Of a DNA stretch of 64,000 nucleotides, positions 17,947 through 26,945 are shown piece by piece. Location of the stretch: contig JAITVV010000071.1 in the NCBI GenBank assembly GCA_031285625.1, positions 1-64,000 of the forward strand, given 5' to 3'. The position numbers and the translations under genes were made by a program. Source of the stretch: Prevotella sp. (lineage in GTDB: Bacteria > Bacteroidota > Bacteroidia > Bacteroidales > Dysgonomonadaceae). How positions within the stretch are numbered: position 1 is the stretch's first letter; the number at the start of each line of letters is the position of its first letter. Under the pieces are notes generated by a model. It was given only the letters and a program-made list of their open reading frames with translations. It did no database searches and had not been told where the DNA came from.

Positions 17947-19167
17947 TTATTCTTTCAAAAGAAGCGAACTATCACCGTAACTAAGAAAACGATAGTTATT
18001 ATCTAATGCATGTTGATATATCTCTTTCCATTTACTATCTCCGACCAAAGCTGACACTAAAAGTAATAATGTACTCTGAGGTTGATGGAAATTAGTGATA
18101 ATACCATCTACAATCCTAAACTTATAACCCGGAGCGATGATTATCTGTGTATCGGCAACTAATGTAGTTAAATTATTTAAATGCAGATGATCCAATATAT
18201 TATTTAGCGATTCCTTTACTGATAAGCCAATAGAATCCTGATAAGGCATCCATTGAGAAACCCGAAGATGTGAAATCGTCTTATCTTTCAATATTACACC
18301 CAAATAATATAAACTTTCGAGTGTGCGTACCGATGTAGTTCCTACTGCTATTATTTTCCCTTGATGATTCAGCAACTGCTCAATAGTTTCTTTCTTTACA
18401 GAAATAAATTCGGAATGCATTACATGATCTTCGATAAGTTTAGACTTTACCGGACGAAAAGTACCCGCACCTACATGAAGTGTCAGTTCAGCCAACTTCA
18501 TACCTCTATTTTCTAATGACGCAAAAACTTCCGGAGTAAAATGTAACCCGGCGGTTGGGGCTGCAACTGATCCGTCAATCTTAGAATAAACAGTTTGGTA
18601 TGTCTGTTTATCCTGTTCTTCCGTATCTCTGTTCAGATAAGGAGGAATAGGGAGTTCGCCTACAGCCTCTAAAAGTTCAGAAAATGTAATATGTTTATTG
18701 TCCCACTCAAATTCAACTATATGAGAATCGCCATGAGACTGTATCCTTCGGGCTTTAAGTTCGATCCGGTCTCCTTCAATGATAATTTCTTTTACTAAAT
18801 CTCCCTCTTTCCATTTTTTAAGGTTACCAATAAGGCATACCCAAGAACATTTATCTGTTTGTTGAAAATTAAGTTGATAATCATTGGGAGTGTGTGGCTC
18901 AAGGCAAAATATTTCAATCTGGGCACCTGTAGCCTTCCGAAAGTGTAATCGGGCCTGAATAACTTTAGTATTATTAAATACCATTAAAGTATTCTCAGGT
19001 AAGAAATCACCCAAATTACTAAAAACAGTATCTGATATTTTTCCGCCCTTGTATACAAGAAGTTTTGAACAATCACGTTTTACTAAAGGATATTTAGCAA
19101 TACGATCGTCGGGAAGATTATAATTATAATCTTCGATACGTATTTTCCGAGGATCTGTTATTTCCAC
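17947..19167 (-). CDS. queA: S-adenosylmethionine:tRNA ribosyltransferase-isomerase
   Basis: A 406-residue enzyme that transfers and isomerises the ribosyl part of SAM to 7-aminomethyl-deazaguanine in tRNA, making epoxyqueuosine. Recognisable segments are NTKVIQARLHFRK, YQTVYSKIDGSVAAPTAGLHFT and LTLHVGAGTFRPVKS. It is about 50 residues longer than the E. coli protein, as is common in Bacteroidetes. A promoter lies about 20 bases before the start. Confidence 0.94.
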   Translation of the reverse strand: MEITDPRKIRIEDYNYNLPDDRIAKYPLVKRDCSKLLVYKGGKISDTVFSNLGDFLPENTLMVFNNTKVIQARLHFRKATGAQIEIFCLEPHTPNDYQLNFQQTDKCSWVCLIGNLKKWKEGDLVKEIIIEGDRIELKARRIQSHGDSHIVEFEWDNKHITFSELLEAVGELPIPPYLNRDTEEQDKQTYQTVYSKIDGSVAAPTAGLHFTPEVFASLENRGMKLAELTLHVGAGTFRPVKSKLIEDHVMHSEFISVKKETIEQLLNHQGKIIAVGTTSVRTLESLYYLGVILKDKTISHLRVSQWMPYQDSIGLSVKESLNNILDHLHLNNLTTLVADTQIIIAPGYKFRIVDGIITNFHQPQSTLLLLVSALVGDSKWKEIYQHALDNNYRFLSYGDSSLLLKE

Positions 19168-19186
19168 TTTTACTTTTTTTATCCGA

Positions 19187-19194
19187 CAAAAATA
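19187..19194 (-). promoter_or_regulatory. -7 box of the queA-mltG promoter
   Basis: TATTTTTG on the minus strand, 20 bases upstream of the queA start. No clear -33 TTTG is visible. Confidence 0.45.
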
Positions 19195-19341
19195 AGCAAC
19201 TTTGCGTGAATAAAAAAGCTAGTGGATAGCTTGAAAAGAATAATTAAGTAGCAGAAAGTATTTCGTGATACTTTCAAAGCCTGACATCCGGTGGCTATTA
19301 TACCTGGATGGATAATAAATAGGTCTGAGACCTTAAGATTT

Positions 19342-20331
19342 ATGAAGATTGGTGATAAAGTTCGCTTCCTTAATACTACCGGAGGAGGCATAGTAAGAGG
19401 GTTTCAAGGAAAAGATATTGTATTGGTAGAGGATGAAGAAGGTTTTGATATTCCTGTGCTTATTCGTGAAACCGTAATAATAGAATCTGCAAATGATATG
19501 CAGGTAAGACAATCGACAAAACCAACTGCACATATAGATACAACGCAAAAGCGAGTAATCAAGGAGGAAGAATATAAGCCGGAGGAAACCAAAGAGGGCG
19601 AATTACTTACAGTACTCCTCTCCTATCTCCCTGTTGATATCAAGAACCTCAGTACGACAAATTTTGAATGCTATCTGATAAACGATAGCAACTACTATTT
19701 GTCCTATAACTATATGAGCAGGACTGATGCCGGTTGGATCAGCCGTAATACAGGTATGATCGAGCCCAATACTAAACTCTTTCTTGAAGAGTTCGAAAAA
19801 ACAGATCTAAATGATATAGAGCATGTTTGTCTCCAATTCTTAGCCTACAAGAAGGGCAAAATATACTCTCTCAAAAACACATACTCAGTAGAAGTGCATA
19901 TTGATACGGTTAAGTTCTATAAACTGCATAGCTTCAAAGAAAATGACTACTTTGAGGACAATGCAATGCTTTATACCGTAGTCAAAAGAGACCTGGCAGA
20001 AAAAGAGCTAACTATTTCCCCTGAAGAGATAGAAACCGCAATGAAGCAAAAAGAGGACAACAGGCGTCCACGTATTCAGCCCATAGAGAAAAAAGGAAAG
20101 GATGCCATTCTTGAAATAGACTTACATATTGATGAATTATTAGATAATACAAGTGGACTATCATCCAGTGATATCTTAGATTATCAGTTGAATAAATTCA
20201 GAGAAGTAATGGATGAAAATAAACGAAACAAAGGACAGAAGATAGTCTTCATACATGGGAAAGGAGATGGCATCCTTAAGAATGCAATACTCAAGGAACT
20301 AAAAAACAATTATAAGTCAGTTTACTTTTAG
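19342..20331 (+). CDS. DUF2027 and Smr domain protein
   Basis: A 329-residue protein with a DUF2027-type N-terminal region (MKIGDKVRFLNTTGGGIV) and a C-terminal Smr domain (about residues 250-329) with IDLHIDELL and VFIHGKGDGILK. Smr domains occur in MutS2 and act as nucleases or RNA/DNA-binding modules. The start at 19342 is chosen because the sequence resembles family N-termini from there; an in-frame ATG 17 codons upstream adds unconserved residues. Role unknown; perhaps ribosome rescue or nucleic-acid processing as for other Smr proteins. Confidence 0.82.
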   Translation: MKIGDKVRFLNTTGGGIVRGFQGKDIVLVEDEEGFDIPVLIRETVIIESANDMQVRQSTKPTAHIDTTQKRVIKEEEYKPEETKEGELLTVLLSYLPVDIKNLSTTNFECYLINDSNYYLSYNYMSRTDAGWISRNTGMIEPNTKLFLEEFEKTDLNDIEHVCLQFLAYKKGKIYSLKNTYSVEVHIDTVKFYKLHSFKENDYFEDNAMLYTVVKRDLAEKELTISPEEIETAMKQKEDNRRPRIQPIEKKGKDAILEIDLHIDELLDNTSGLSSSDILDYQLNKFREVMDENKRNKGQKIVFIHGKGDGILKNAILKELKNNYKSVYF

Positions 20332-20416
20332 GATGCTTCTTTCAGGGAATATGGATATGGAGCAACAATGATAACAATAAAATAATTCAAAAAACTACAC
20401 TAAATCACGAATCACA

Positions 20417-21001
20417 ATGAAAAAGAGAATTTTAGCACTATGTGTAATCATAGTTACACTGATTAGCTGCGACAGCGTTCAGAAAAGTCTGTCAAGCACA
20501 TACAATATGATCAACTGCGAATATAACTATAAATCAATTTCCAGTCTGACAATATCAGGAATAGATGTATCGAAAGGATTATCCGTTACATCGATACCCA
20601 AAATAACATCAATATTGTCAGGGACGGCCTCATCCATTCCTCTAAACTTCAATCTGAATCTGGATGTAAAAAATCCGAACCAGTCTGCAGCTATGCTCAA
20701 TGGATTGCAATATATTATTAGCATAGACGATATTCAGTTTACAACAGGATCTGTAAATCAGGCGCTAAATATAGGAGCCGGTCAGTCACAGATTCTCCCT
20801 CTATCTATCGGTGTTGATCTTGCAACACTTATGAAAAGCAATTCAAAAGATGCAGTTGTAGACATTGCAAAAAACTTCATCGGTATCGGGAATAAGAAAT
20901 CAAATGTATCAGTTCAGCTGAAACCTACGTTTATGGTAGGTAATGTACCAATTACTTCACCGGTATATATTCCTGTAAGCTTTAGCTTTGGAGGGAACTA
21001 A
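20417..21001 (+). CDS. LEA type 2 (WHy-like) lipoprotein
   Basis: A 194-residue lipoprotein: signal peptide with lipobox LISC (Cys about residue 17), then a single beta-sandwich of the LEA14/WHy type with the IPLNFNLNLDVKNPNQ segment, which is typical of LEA_2 domains. Related bacterial proteins are of unknown role and are linked with desiccation or stress only by their name. Encoded 85 bases after the Smr gene, 41 bases before a small acetyltransferase. Confidence 0.75.
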   Translation: MKKRILALCVIIVTLISCDSVQKSLSSTYNMINCEYNYKSISSLTISGIDVSKGLSVTSIPKITSILSGTASSIPLNFNLNLDVKNPNQSAAMLNGLQYIISIDDIQFTTGSVNQALNIGAGQSQILPLSIGVDLATLMKSNSKDAVVDIAKNFIGIGNKKSNVSVQLKPTFMVGNVPITSPVYIPVSFSFGGN

Positions 21002-21042
21002 AACAAGCCTGTAAGCGTTTATGCTATATAACTTATAACATT

Positions 21043-21324
21043 ATGGAATATAATATTAAGCATAACAAGGCAGAAAGCCGGTTTGAAACAGAAGTAGAAG
21101 GTAAACTGAGCCTAGTAGATTACCGTGAGCGGGACAACGTTTATTTAGTCACTCACACAGAAGTTCCAAAGGAACTGGAAGGCAGAGGCATAGCAGCTGC
21201 CCTAACCAAGACTTTGTTAGATCATGTTCGCGAGAATGGATTGAAAGTTCGCCCGATATGCCCATATACAAAAGCATATATCTTACGACATCCGGAATAT
21301 AACGATATAGTAGCAGGAGCTTAA
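21043..21324 (+). CDS. Small GNAT-fold acetyltransferase (YidJ/YjdJ-like)
   Basis: A 93-residue one-domain acetyltransferase. The acetyl-CoA loop is visible as TEVPKELEGRGIAAALTK (R/Q-x-x-G-x-G/A type) and the C-terminus has RPICPYTKAYILRHPEY, a typical ending for this mini-GNAT family. Substrate unknown. Followed by a terminator. Confidence 0.85.
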   Translation: MEYNIKHNKAESRFETEVEGKLSLVDYRERDNVYLVTHTEVPKELEGRGIAAALTKTLLDHVRENGLKVRPICPYTKAYILRHPEYNDIVAGA

Positions 21325-21334
21325 AAGAATAAAG

Positions 21335-21356
21335 GCAGGTTAATAACCTGCTTTTT
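21335..21356 (+). terminator. Terminator after the small acetyltransferase
   Basis: Stem GCAGGTT / AACCTGC, loop AAT, followed by five T residues. It lies between convergent genes. Confidence 0.75.
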
Positions 21357-21375
21357 GATTTATATTATGGCCTCT

Positions 21376-22299
21376 TTATTTTTTCTCCCTATCTCCTTTG
21401 ACAATTACCGATATTATCTCTGCATTGCTCTTTATAACACTTGAATTCAACAGACCGAGTAACCCTTCTAAATAGCTTTTGCTAAAAGCCCCAGAAATGA
21501 CCAGACTGCCTCCTTCAATTTTGTTCATTACAGTAGGAGCAGAAAGTACTCTCCCATCTGCAACAATAGCCAAAGAACGCCCTATATTTCTCTCTGTCAT
21601 CTGAGTAAACTTAGTAGCTCCAAGATCATTCAGTTTAAGATTTACAGATTCGTGTGAGTTATAGGAATTCTTTTCAATTCCACTGGATTTGTGAGTTGCA
21701 ATAAGGTCTATATTATGATCTGTCATCTTTACCATATATAAAAGATATCCGCTAACCATATCATCTTCGACATCCCAACTCCAACAAAACTTTATGTTAT
21801 GAGGAAATCCAAATATACTTCTTTTTGACGCTAAGAGGCTATCAATTAAATGTATGTCCTTATCTCTGACTCCCCCTAAGAATGCATTCCCTGAGAAAGA
21901 AGCGGGATGAAAAGAAGGGTCAATGTATTACTGCAACAAAGTATCTGATAATGTTCTCCTTACAGCATCCTCCACATCAGGAATCTTATATACCTCACAA
22001 ATGCTTAGCTGACCCTGAGAAACCAGTTGCTCTGCATCTACATCTGTTACTCCCGGTATTTCTATACGAAAGATGCCCGTTGTATCATTATAAGCAACTG
22101 TTGGTGTCGTAGCCCTTTTCTGATATTTAAGTCTGGAATTCAGTATTTCTAAGATCTGAGAAGGGGATTCCCCGCTCTGTTCCATGTCAGAGAATCTGCA
22201 TTCGATAATAGTACCTCCTATGTTATCTACAGTTTTAGGATGCATACTGCAGGAAACAGTACAAAGTAATGCAAAAAGTGTTAAGAAATAATATTTCAT
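21376..22299 (-). pseudogene. SecD-head-like lipoprotein split by an in-frame TAA
   Basis: Two reading-frame parts (22299-21928 and 21927-21376) lie in the same frame, interrupted only by one TAA at 21930-21928 (context CAG TAA TAC). Without it the product would have 306 residues plus one at the stop. The first part has a signal peptide with lipobox VSCS and a segment resembling the SecD P1 base (EILNSRLKYQ ... RIEIPGVTDVDAEQLV); the second has a SecD P1-head-like stretch (LNDLGATKFTQMTERNIGRSLAIV, given here in part, then VLSAPTVMNKI). No SecDF membrane part is present, so it is a free-standing domain relative. It is the last gene of the sigma-factor operon. The first fragment alone would be a 123-residue lipoprotein. 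The stop may be a true mutation, a sequencing error or a read-through site. Confidence 0.75.
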
Positions 22300-22301
22300 A
22301 G

Positions 22302-22661
22302 TTAGGCTTTATGTCTACTTCTCCTTCGGTCGTCGTAGGTTGATATCCCCAAAAATATACCACAGGCAGAAGCAATTAATATTACAGGCGCAAAGAATTT
22401 TATAGAATCAAGAGCATCTTTACCCCCTGAGAAATACACAATTAGCCCTGTAACAATAATTAGTATATACATAATACCAAATATAGTCATCATATTATTG
22501 ATAGCGGGACGTGTATTCGTTACCTTCTTACGGGCCAGGGCCTGTTCTGCTTCTATCTGATGCATGATCCTGAACCTCAGATTCTCTCCGGCCTTTATTT
22601 TTGTTCCGGACAATAGATCTTTAATCTTGTCATCTTGCATATCTATGTTGTTCTTATTCAT
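22302..22661 (-). CDS. Two-membrane-segment protein, possible anti-sigma partner
   Basis: A 119-residue protein with a charged cytoplasmic N-terminus of about 55 residues (MNKNNIDMQDDKIKDLLSG, KAGENLRFRIMHQIE) and two hydrophobic segments (about residues 57-75 and 85-105). It lies directly after an ECF sigma gene and two bases before the SecD-like lipoprotein. Position and layout suggest an anti-sigma factor or signal protein, but no zinc-binding anti-sigma motif is visible, so this is inference. Confidence 0.6.
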   Translation of the reverse strand: MNKNNIDMQDDKIKDLLSGTKIKAGENLRFRIMHQIEAEQALARKKVTNTRPAINNMMTIFGIMYILIIVTGLIVYFSGGKDALDSIKFFAPVILIASACGIFLGISTYDDRRRSRHKA

Positions 22662-22688
22662 TTCAAAAATATATAAAAAATTTTATAC

Positions 22689-23243
22689 TCATATCGTTTC
22701 ATGTCTCATAAGAAGATTTACAGTATCGGCAAACCGCTTTCGGGCCCGATGCAGTTTCACTTTTATATTAACATCAGTCAGACCGGTAATTTGAGCTATT
22801 TCTTTCACCGAATTATCTTCGAGATAATATAATGTAAGTAATACGCCCTCATCCCCCGGCATTTTATCTAAGGCCTCATTAACTATAGCTTTACGCTCAT
22901 TTTCTTCAATTTGATCCATCGTATCAAAATCGGAATATGATGATGTATCCATCTGTTTATAATCCACAAATTCGGTATTATAAGTAGTAGCTCTTGTCTC
23001 CGTAATTGCAGTGTTATAAACAATCCTGTAAAACCAGGTAGAGAATTTACTATCCGATCTGAATGTATGTAAATTATGAAAAGCTTTAACAAAGGCATTC
23101 TGTACTATATCTTCCGCATCCTGCTTATTGCCGCAGACACGGAAAGCTATAGTGATAGCCATGTCTTGATATGTGTCCACAAAATACCCAAAGGCAGAAG
23201 TATCCCCCTTGAGTATTTTATGTATCAGTTGCTTTTCATCCAT
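22689..23243 (-). CDS. ECF-type RNA polymerase sigma factor
   Basis: A 184-residue sigma-70 family protein. Region 2 includes DAEDIVQNAFVKAFHNL and FSTWFYRIVYN; region 4 includes LLTLYYLEDNSVKEIAQITGL followed by an HTH and VKLHRARKRF. Such factors redirect RNA polymerase to stress genes, usually under control of a membrane anti-sigma. It is the second gene of a compact operon (DUF6249 - sigma - membrane protein - lipoprotein) with gaps of two to 27 bases. Confidence 0.93.
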   Translation of the reverse strand: MDEKQLIHKILKGDTSAFGYFVDTYQDMAITIAFRVCGNKQDAEDIVQNAFVKAFHNLHTFRSDSKFSTWFYRIVYNTAITETRATTYNTEFVDYKQMDTSSYSDFDTMDQIEENERKAIVNEALDKMPGDEGVLLTLYYLEDNSVKEIAQITGLTDVNIKVKLHRARKRFADTVNLLMRHETI

Positions 23244-23245
23244 CT

Positions 23246-23617
23246 TTATTCAGCGTCGTCAAATTCTTTTTTATCTTTTACTACCAGGTAAAACACCACA
23301 TAGGCCAAACCTAAGAATAGTAAAACACTACTACCGATTATAAGATATTGAAAATCTAAAGTAGCTGCTACATCCGGAGCAACTATGACTCCCAGCACAA
23401 GACCGATTGCAATACCAATACAAAGGAAGCCATTGCGCAACGATGTATATTTGCTAGGTGGTGTTTTACCCTCAGGAGGAGGGATAATACCTTGTTTAGC
23501 CAGCTCCATACGTACTTTTTTATCAGAAGACATTAATTTGAGAAGTACCAGACCTCCAAAAACAACAGGAAGGCCTACTGCACATAAAATTGCGATTATT
23601 GGAATTAATTCACCCAT
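23246..23617 (-). CDS. DUF6249-like small membrane protein
   Basis: A 123-residue protein with an N-terminal hydrophobic segment (about residues 5-28), a cytoplasmic stretch with KVRMELAKQGIIPPPEGK, and two further membrane segments. The motif order (membrane segment, E-L-x-x-x-G-I-x-P, two membrane segments) matches a family often encoded next to ECF sigma genes in Bacteroidetes. It begins the four-gene operon. Function unknown. Confidence 0.7.
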   Translation of the reverse strand: MGELIPIIAILCAVGLPVVFGGLVLLKLMSSDKKVRMELAKQGIIPPPEGKTPPSKYTSLRNGFLCIGIAIGLVLGVIVAPDVAATLDFQYLIIGSSVLLFLGLAYVVFYLVVKDKKEFDDAE

Positions 23618-23785
23618 AATATTCTTATTTTTTTATTGTTAATAATCTGTTTCCGTAAATATGACTACATAAGATTTCATTCGGTTACAGATTTATTTAA
23701 ATATTTTTCAAAAAAATGTATTTAGTATAAAAAGTGACACACTCAATAAGATAAATATCGCATTGATTATAAACAATATACACAC

Positions 23786-23837
23786 AAAAAGTAACAAAGG
23801 TGACACTTTTCAGTCTGTTTATAAATTGTTACTTTTT
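23786..23837. repeat. Inverted repeat upstream of the sigma operon
   Basis: AAAAAGTAACAA (23786-23797) and TTGTTACTTTTT (23826-23837) are perfect complements 28 bases apart. Related AAAAGTG-type words lie at 23730-23740 and 23799-23810. The region is the only gap (269 bases) upstream of the DUF6249-sigma operon and may hold an operator or the sites of the operon's own sigma factor. Confidence 0.4.
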
Positions 23838-23886
23838 CTATTTAAATAACCTCAAATATAAGACAATATTATTTACTTAAGTCAAC

Positions 23887-24798
23887 CTAATTATCCGAGT
23901 CGCCAACAAGAGGGCTATTTAAAATCCTGAATTTTTTATTTGTGTTCCAGATATCAATCAACTTATCAAAATTTTTATCCGGATCTAATAATATTGTTGC
24001 TAATTGATCTATTTCCTGAAAATCAGCTTCTGAAAGGTTCTCAAATTTCCCATCAATATAGCAAGGCTGGAATTTATAAGAGATTTCATTATTCATCAAT
24101 GCATGAAAATCATAGAATATAGCTCTGATTATGGCTTTTAAAGAATTAGTTCCAAGACCGTCTGAATATATGTACCTTATACCATCAACCCTATTTGCCC
24201 TTACATCTAACCAGGCTTTAGCCGCCCAATCGAACTGGTGTTCAGGTATATCAAACTGATTAAATCCGAGAGAAATTTCCTCAAAGAAACCATCAGCATC
24301 AAATGTTACCCATCTTTTATCTTTTTCATTCCAGTACTGATTAATCCAATGATCACCACTCTCATTTTCACTAAAATAAGGTGCAAATCCGGCCCTCGAA
24401 CGGCATGGGATTCCTTTTGCCTTTAATATTGCAGACATTAATACAGAAACATATCTGCATGTCACTACAATTTTATTCTGAACTTCCCTCTCTAAATGAA
24501 ATCCTTTATTATCCAATCTGAATAGTTCAGCTGTCATTGCTACTGCAGATAATAATATATCATCTTCGCAACGTAATCTATGCCATGGAAACTTATTCAT
24601 GTCTCCATAAATTAAGTGTGCATTCGCATTAGTATTACCTTCAGCCAAGGTTGCCCGGTGAATTACCTGCGAGCAAATCAACTGACTTAATTCCTCTATC
24701 GTATCCGGCAAACTCTTATAATAATTTTTATACGCTCCTGCATATGTGTATGTACCAGTAGATTTATAGTGTTTTAGAATATTTTCTTGCATTATCAT
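23887..24798 (-). CDS. Transglutaminase-like superfamily protein
   Basis: A 303-residue cytoplasmic-looking protein. The transglutaminase triad is plausible: Cys in VVTCRYVSVLMSAILKAKGI (about residue 113), His in GDHWINQYWN (about 150) and Asp in RWVTFDADG (about 167). The surrounding KGIPCRSRAGF is typical of transglut_core proteins. The start overlaps the end of uvrB by four bases (ATGA), so it is probably translated with it; a second start at 24792 is possible. The substrate is unknown; some bacterial members are proteases. Confidence 0.78.
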   Translation of the reverse strand: MIMQENILKHYKSTGTYTYAGAYKNYYKSLPDTIEELSQLICSQVIHRATLAEGNTNANAHLIYGDMNKFPWHRLRCEDDILLSAVAMTAELFRLDNKGFHLEREVQNKIVVTCRYVSVLMSAILKAKGIPCRSRAGFAPYFSENESGDHWINQYWNEKDKRWVTFDADGFFEEISLGFNQFDIPEHQFDWAAKAWLDVRANRVDGIRYIYSDGLGTNSLKAIIRAIFYDFHALMNNEISYKFQPCYIDGKFENLSEADFQEIDQLATILLDPDKNFDKLIDIWNTNKKFRILNSPLVGDSDN

Positions 24799-26810
24799 TT
24801 TCCTTTCAGCTCATCCTCAAGCCGGATTATCTGATCACGATATTGAGCAGCTTCCAAAAACTCCAGTTTCTTTGCAGCAGCAGCCATGTGTTTCTTCGCC
24901 TTAGCTATTGCTTTCTTCAATTCGTCTTTGCTCATATATTCTATCTGATCCTCTGACGCAATAGCTAATGAAGTATTCTGATCATAGCCCTTCGCAATGG
25001 TTATATCCTCTTCTTTTCGCTGACTGAATACGGAAGTACGGGCCTTCTGTATCTGTTGTGGAGTAATACCATTCTCCTCGTTGTATGCCATCTGTTTTTC
25101 ACGCCGCCGATTTGTCTCATTGATTGTTTTTTCCATGCTTTCAGTTATTCTATCTGCATAGAAAATAACTTTTCCATTGACATTACGTGCTGCACGGCCT
25201 ACTGTTTGCGTTAAAGAACGGTGCGAGCGAAGAAAACCTTCTTTATCCGCATCTAATATAGCAACAAGCGAAACTTCCGGAAGATCAAGCCCTTCGCGAA
25301 GGAGATTAACCCCTACCAGCACATCAAAGGTCCCCGTTCGCAGGTCATCCATTATCTGCACACGGTCAAGCGTATCCACATCGGAGTGAATATAGCTGCA
25401 ATTAATACCATTATTAGCTAAAAAGTTAGTCAACTCCTCAGCCATACGTTTAGTTAATGTTGTCACCAAGGTACGTTCATTCGCCTCAACCCTCATCTGT
25501 ATTTCCTCCATGAGGTCATCAATCTGATTCAGACTGGGACGAACATCAATAGGGGGATCAAGTAATCCTGTAGGACGTATCAACTGCTCCACAACAATCC
25601 CTTCCGACTTAATCAACTCATAATCAGCAGGAGTGGCGCTTACATATATAGTCTGAGGGACCAGTGACTCGAACTCCTCAAACTTCAATGGCCTGTTGTC
25701 TAAGGCTGCCGGAAGTCGAAATCCATATTCCACCAGGTTTTCTTTCCGGGAATGGTCTCCTCCATACATTGCACGTATCTGAGGAATGGTTACATGGCTT
25801 TCATCTATCACCATCAAAAAATCATCGGGGAAGAAATCTAAAAGGCAAAACGGACGGGTTCCCGGTTTCCTGTTATCAAAATAGCGCGAATAGTTCTCTA
25901 TACCTGAGCAATGCCCTACTTCGCGAATCATTTCCAGATCGTAAGTAACTCGTTCATAGAGCCTTTTAGCCTCCAAAGGTTTTCCTATAGACTGAAAAAA
26001 GTCAACCTGGCGTCCTAAGTCGATATCAATCTCGCTAATCGCCCTAACCATGCGGTCTTTGGTGGTCACAAACAAATTTGCCGGATAGATACGAAAATCA
26101 TCATATTGATTCAGTTTCATTCCACTAAGCGGATCAAGGCATTCTATACTTTCTATTTCGTCTCCCCAAAAGACAACACGCACTATAGGATCGCCATATG
26201 CAAGGAAAACGTCCACTGTATCACCTTTTACCCTAAAGTTTCCGGCTTTGGGATCAACCTCATTACGTGAATACAACGCACTGACTAATGACCTTAGGAA
26301 TACATCACGAACAATACGCTGACCTACATGTAAGCTAATTGTCGAGTTTTCAAAGTCTTCCGGGTTTCCCATTCCATACAGGCATGATACGGAAGACACC
26401 ACAATCACATCGCGACGACCCGATAAAAGAGAAGTCGTAGTAGCCAGTCGCAGCTTTTCTATCTCATCATTGATCGATAAGTCCTTTTCAATGTATGTAT
26501 TTGTAGAGGGAATATACGCTTCGGGTTGATAATAGTCGTAATATGAAACAAAATATTCAACGGCATTATCTGGGAAGAATGTTTTAAACTCGCTATATAG
26601 TTGTGCTGCCAATGTCTTATTATGGCTCAGCACCAATGTCGGTTTTTTTACATTCTGAATGACATTTGCCACTGTAAATGTTTTACCGGACCCTGTCACC
26701 CCTAGCAAAGTTTGTGAAGGTATATCCTGAAGTATCCCCTCGGACAGAGCAGCTATTGCTGCCGGCTGATCTCCTGTAGGGCTGTAATTTGAAGTTAATT
26801 TGAAATCCAT
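24795..26810 (-). CDS. uvrB: Excinuclease ABC subunit B
   Basis: A 671-residue helicase-like DNA repair protein that takes over damaged DNA from UvrA and recruits UvrC. The Walker A loop GVTGSGKT is near residue 38, the beta-hairpin YYDYYQPEAYIPSTNTYIEK (in part) near 90, DEAD-type box DESHV near 340, and helicase motifs V-VI (VGVNLLREGLDLPEV, QTVGRAARN). A C-terminal UVR motif is present. The family N-terminus MDFKLTSNYSPTGDQP fixes the start at 26810. uvrA is in the same window at 42.5-45.3 kb but not adjacent. Confidence 0.97.
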   Translation of the reverse strand: MDFKLTSNYSPTGDQPAAIAALSEGILQDIPSQTLLGVTGSGKTFTVANVIQNVKKPTLVLSHNKTLAAQLYSEFKTFFPDNAVEYFVSYYDYYQPEAYIPSTNTYIEKDLSINDEIEKLRLATTTSLLSGRRDVIVVSSVSCLYGMGNPEDFENSTISLHVGQRIVRDVFLRSLVSALYSRNEVDPKAGNFRVKGDTVDVFLAYGDPIVRVVFWGDEIESIECLDPLSGMKLNQYDDFRIYPANLFVTTKDRMVRAISEIDIDLGRQVDFFQSIGKPLEAKRLYERVTYDLEMIREVGHCSGIENYSRYFDNRKPGTRPFCLLDFFPDDFLMVIDESHVTIPQIRAMYGGDHSRKENLVEYGFRLPAALDNRPLKFEEFESLVPQTIYVSATPADYELIKSEGIVVEQLIRPTGLLDPPIDVRPSLNQIDDLMEEIQMRVEANERTLVTTLTKRMAEELTNFLANNGINCSYIHSDVDTLDRVQIMDDLRTGTFDVLVGVNLLREGLDLPEVSLVAILDADKEGFLRSHRSLTQTVGRAARNVNGKVIFYADRITESMEKTINETNRRREKQMAYNEENGITPQQIQKARTSVFSQRKEEDITIAKGYDQNTSLAIASEDQIEYMSKDELKKAIAKAKKHMAAAAKKLEFLEAAQYRDQIIRLEDELKGK

Positions 26811-26834
26811 TGTATGTTTTTTCCTTTCGCAAAT

Positions 26835-26842
26835 CAAAGATA
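26835..26842 (-). promoter_or_regulatory. -7 box of the uvrB promoter
   Basis: TATCTTTG on the minus strand, 25 bases upstream of the ATG at 26810. It overlaps an in-frame upstream ATG (26837), another reason to prefer the later start. Confidence 0.5.
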
Positions 26843-26919
26843 ATAAGAAATTTGCACTTTTATTTTTTTATTACTCCTATTAACTACATATGTGAAAAAT
26901 GATTTCCGATTAAAAAATG

Positions 26920-26927
26920 TATTTTTG
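26920..26927 (+). promoter_or_regulatory. -7 box of the plsC promoter
   Basis: TATTTTTG, 19 bases upstream of the ATG at 26946. It lies downstream of an in-frame ATG at 26892, which is therefore unlikely to be used. Confidence 0.5.
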
Positions 26928-26945
26928 CATTACGAACCGAATATC

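Noticed and set aside
21928-21930. Alternative genetic code reading TAA as an amino acid
   Set aside because: All other genes end normally with TAA, TAG or TGA, so reassignment is not credible.
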